From NCBI GenBank assembly GCA_031284295.1, contig JAITAE010000107.1, positions 1 to 7,717 on the forward strand: a stretch of DNA of 7,717 nucleotides, given 5' to 3'. This stretch comes from Spirochaetaceae bacterium. GTDB lineage: Bacteria; Spirochaetota; Spirochaetia; Treponematales; Breznakiellaceae. Under the pieces are notes generated by a model. It had not been told where the DNA came from. It saw only the letters and a list, made by a program, of their open reading frames with translations, and searched no databases. Positions 6,695 to 7,717 of this stretch are shown piece by piece. The translations under genes were made by a program, and so were the position numbers. Positions within the stretch are counted from its first letter, which is position 1. Every line of letters begins with the position of its first letter.

Positions 6695-6722
6695 ATTTTA
6701 CTACATTATCCGTATAACGCAA
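6695..6722 (-). promoter_or_regulatory. Possible promoter of the TRAP operon
   Basis: On the minus strand TAAAAT (6700-6695, five of six to TATAAT) follows TTGCGT (6722-6717, three of six to TTGACA) with 16 bases between. This would start transcription about 40 nt before dctP. The region is AT-rich compared with its surroundings. The -35 match is poor, so this is tentative. Confidence 0.35.
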
Positions 6723-6723
6723 G

Positions 6724-6735
6724 TAAATTGTGATA
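6724..6735 (-). promoter_or_regulatory. Box TATCACAATTTA, copy upstream of dctP
   Basis: This is an exact copy of the box before dctQ (5568-5579). On the minus strand it ends one base before the proposed -35 element, a position suited to an activator. If the real promoter lies further upstream, it would instead be in the dctP leader, as the other copy is in the dctQ leader. Confidence 0.4.
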
Positions 6736-6740
6736 ATAGC

Positions 6741-7032
6741 CAGGGTGAGCGCGCTATATTTTACCTGAAAACCTTCTGAATCGAGGCATTTTTAGGGTAT
6801 ATTTCAACAAATCCCTCTTGGAAACGACAGACATTGTTCTGTAAAAAAAGCAAAGAACGTCCGGACAAAGTGGCGGATGGTGTGCCCGGTAAACCGGACG
6901 CTCTCGCCCAGCAATGACGTTTCCTGTTCAAACAGAACAGGCTGCCTTAAGTAAAACGCCTATTTTTTGCCTGGTCAAACCGTACAATACAAGTCCAGGA
7001 TAAGCGCATAGGGCAACGCTGATTATTAAAAA
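6741..7032. other. Intergenic stretch without a recognisable gene
   Basis: There is no supported coding region: short open frames exist in several phases, none with a good ribosome binding site or family motif. Structures seen are CGTCCGG (6858-6864) with CCGGACG (6894-6900) enclosing CCGGT/ACCGG (6886-6897), and a hairpin CCTGTTC (6923-6929) with GAACAGG (6935-6941). Neither is followed by a good T-run. These may be further members of the palindromic repeats of this region. Confidence 0.5.
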
Positions 7033-7090
7033 GTGGGGCGCTATTTCCATGCCGCTCGCGGCACACAGGGGCTTTCCTGTCGCGCCCCCC
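7033..7090 (-). repeat. 58-nt folded repeat element, copy B
   Basis: Ends GTGGGGCGC (7033-7041) and GCGCCCCCC (7082-7090) pair with one mismatch. Compared with copy A there are five substitutions. One changes an A-T closing pair to a G-T wobble in the strong hairpin, and one repairs the mismatch in the ACAGG/CCTGT hairpin, so the fold is largely kept. Confidence 0.75.
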
Positions 7091-7141
7091 TCGCTACAGC
7101 CCCGCGTTGCGGGTCTTCCGCTACCCCCCAATCCGCCGCCC
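7033..7141 (-). repeat. Right, inverted copy of the composite repeat
   Basis: Read on the minus strand this matches the left end of the window. Positions 7118-7141 equal 1-24 exactly, 7072-7095 equal 98-121 exactly, and 7033-7090 is the 58-nt folded element with 53 of 58 identities. This copy lacks the hairpins found at 25-74 and has a short CCCGC (7101-7105) / GCGGG (7109-7113) hairpin in their place. The flanks differ from those of the left copy on the inner side. Open frames crossing it are repeat-derived and not believed. Confidence 0.8.
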
Positions 7142-7188
7142 TATTTAATCAGTGCTTCCATAGGATTTTTTTCCTGTTTTGGGCGCAT

Positions 7189-7217
7189 GAATCAAACCCG
7201 CTTCGCGGGTTTGATTC
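7189..7217. repeat. Perfect 13-bp palindrome
   Basis: GAATCAAACCCGC (7189-7201) and GCGGGTTTGATTC (7205-7217) form a perfect 13-bp stem with loop TTC. It directly precedes the palindromic repeat at 7220-7244, as the hairpin at 25-46 precedes its copy at 50-74. No gene lies within reach that it would clearly terminate. Confidence 0.7.
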
Positions 7218-7219
7218 CC

Positions 7220-7244
7220 GGAGTTTACGTTTCGCGCAAACTCC
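7220..7244. repeat. Short palindromic repeat, copy B
   Basis: GGAGTTTACG (7220-7229) pairs with CGCAAACTCC (7235-7244) with one mismatch. It matches the copy at 50-74 at 23 of 25 positions in direct orientation. Confidence 0.75.
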
Positions 7245-7293
7245 ATAAAGAAGGCTTTGCGCTAAAAACCAGGCTTTCCGCTACAATGAGCCT

Positions 7294-7356
7294 CCGCGCG
7301 GCAAGCCGCGGGGTATTAAACCAGATATTGCAGAATAACGCCGGGCGGTGTTATTC
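7294..7356. repeat. Two further GC-rich hairpins
   Basis: The first is CCGCGCGGC (7294-7302) with GCCGCGGGG (7305-7313), one mismatch, loop AA. The second is GAATAACGCC (7333-7342) with GGTGTTATTC (7347-7356), one G-T pair, loop GGGC. The second shares the AGCGGAATAAC edge with the module at 20-30, read on the minus strand. They continue the hairpin-rich tract that begins at 7189. Confidence 0.6.
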
Positions 7357-7535
7357 CGCTTCAACCCTTTGCGCGTTCCGTAGCGGCGCGGTCATGGGAT
7401 GCGTTGCTTTTTTCGCCGTTATGACAGTGGTAACAGGCTGTATGCGATCCTATACGTTTATCCTGTTACAAGGTAACGGTGTAAAAATTTTGTCCAGCTT
7501 TTCATCATTGACAGTTTTTAATTTCTAGAAATCAC
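7357..7535. other. Stretch with no supported gene
   Basis: An open frame on the + strand contains a signal-like segment beginning at ATG 7394, encoding MGCVAFFAVMTVVTGC and then about 28 more residues to a stop at 7528. It looks like a lipoprotein signal peptide, but there is no ribosome binding site and no domain behind it. It may be the remnant of a lipoprotein gene or chance. Nothing else was recognised here. Confidence 0.3.
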
Positions 7536-7562
7536 GGCTAATTCCTTATAAAGGAATTAGCC
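7536..7562 (-). terminator. Perfect 12-bp hairpin after the tRNA gene
   Basis: GGCTAATTCCTT (7536-7547) and AAGGAATTAGCC (7551-7562) are exact inverted repeats around ATA. It begins three bases after the tRNA 3' end on the minus strand. The T-run beyond it is short (GTGATTTC), so termination may be inefficient, but a tRNA terminator is the natural reading. Confidence 0.55.
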
Positions 7563-7564
7563 CA

Positions 7565-7647
7565 TGTCAGCGGAGAGAATTGAACTCTCACGAAGTTACC
7601 CTCAGCAGATTTTGAGTCTGCCGTGTCTGCCATTAAATCACGCCGAC
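7565..7647 (-). tRNA. tRNA-Leu (anticodon CAA), abnormal D-arm
   Basis: This is an 83-nt class II tRNA decoding UUG. Acceptor GTCGGCG pairs with CGCTGAC (7 bp, one G-U), with discriminator A. The anticodon stem is GCAGA/TCTGC with loop CTCAAAA, giving CAA. The long variable arm is GAGG-GTAA-CTTC, and the T-arm is GAGAG-TTCAATT-CTCTC. CCA is not encoded. The D-arm is odd: after TG the sequence is ATTTAATGGCAGACAC, where ATT faces CAC and only one of three pairs can form. GTG (7-9) could pair with CAC instead, at the cost of the last acceptor pair. The gene may be functional with an unusual fold, or a tRNA in decay. Confidence 0.8.
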
Positions 7648-7653
7648 GCTTCT

Positions 7654-7703
7654 GTCGGTCTGCCATACCGGCTTTCCCCTTTCAAGGGGCGGATGTCCGC
7701 CCC
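7654..7703. repeat. Mutually exclusive hairpins upstream of the tRNA
   Basis: CCCCTT (7676-7681) pairs with AAGGGG (7684-7689), while the same GGGG starts a second perfect hairpin GGGGCGGA (7686-7693) / TCCGCCCC (7696-7703). Only one can form. Closer to the tRNA, GTCGG (7654-7658) can pair with CCGAC (7643-7647), which is the 5' acceptor strand of the tRNA. A 9-nt sequence GTCTGCCAT occurs both inside the tRNA (7625-7633) and just upstream (7658-7666). Confidence 0.5.
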
Positions 7704-7717
7704 GCCCAGAGCGTCAG

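Noticed and set aside
6745..6927. Possible gene fragment on the minus strand
   Set aside because: All three frames are open over much of this stretch and each gives plausible-looking peptides, so frame choice is arbitrary and no family was recognised.
6928..7131. Minus-strand open frame of 67 codons
   Set aside because: Its beginning is repeat-derived. The later part is hydrophobic, but too short and without a recognisable family.
1..7141. A classical insertion sequence or composite transposon
   Set aside because: No transposase or integrase is present, no target-site duplication can be seen, and the left boundary is cut by the window edge.
7189..7356. CRISPR array
   Set aside because: The hairpins differ in sequence and spacing; there is no regular repeat-spacer pattern and no cas gene.
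7049..7528. Plus-strand open frame of 159 codons
   Set aside because: Its first half is translated from the interspersed repeat and hairpins, and there is no ribosome binding site. Only the short lipobox segment near its end was kept as a minor observation.

Overview
The window reads as a piece of a mid-GC bacterial chromosome, most plausibly a spirochaete of the Treponema type (inference). The grounds are a Gld-type ABC module beside a TRAP transporter, a long homopolymeric G tract, and many short GC-rich hairpin repeats between genes. No taxonomic marker gene is present, so this rests on gene content and style only.

Layout. Positions 1-380 hold no convincing gene. They carry a composite of palindromic repeats (1-160), then a leader with paired tandem hairpins (222-282) and a 26-bp palindrome (331-356). 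Positions 381-3660 (+) are a tight three-gene operon: an ABC ATPase (GldA-like), an ABC-2 permease (GldF-like) and a membrane-anchored auxiliary protein (GldG/ABC_transp_aux-like). Positions 3661-3764 separate two convergent operons and contain a run of 14 G and a 9-bp GC hairpin. Positions 6649 down to 3765 (-) are a complete TRAP transporter operon: dctP (solute-binding lipoprotein), dctQ (small membrane subunit) and dctM (large permease). A terminator-like hairpin lies between dctP and dctQ, and dctQ/dctM overlap as TGATG. Positions 6650-7564 hold no convincing gene: a probable dctP promoter region, an unassigned stretch, an inverted copy of the left-end repeat (7033-7141) and a run of further hairpins (7189-7356). 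Positions 7565-7647 (-) are a tRNA-Leu(CAA) with an abnormal D-arm, followed by a perfect 12-bp terminator-like hairpin.

Function. The ABC module should form an ATP-driven membrane complex of unknown substrate with an extracytoplasmic partner protein. The TRAP operon should form a secondary importer, driven by an ion gradient, for a carboxylate-type solute captured by DctP. The two operons are convergent and share no visible regulation.

The most unusual feature is architectural. The same composite repeat lies in opposite orientation on either side of the two operons. It has a 24-nt exact block and a 58-nt folded element, and the members differ in what is inserted between those blocks. This looks like a modular family of small interspersed structured repeats rather than a recognised insertion sequence. 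No transposase, integrase, CRISPR array or defence gene was seen.
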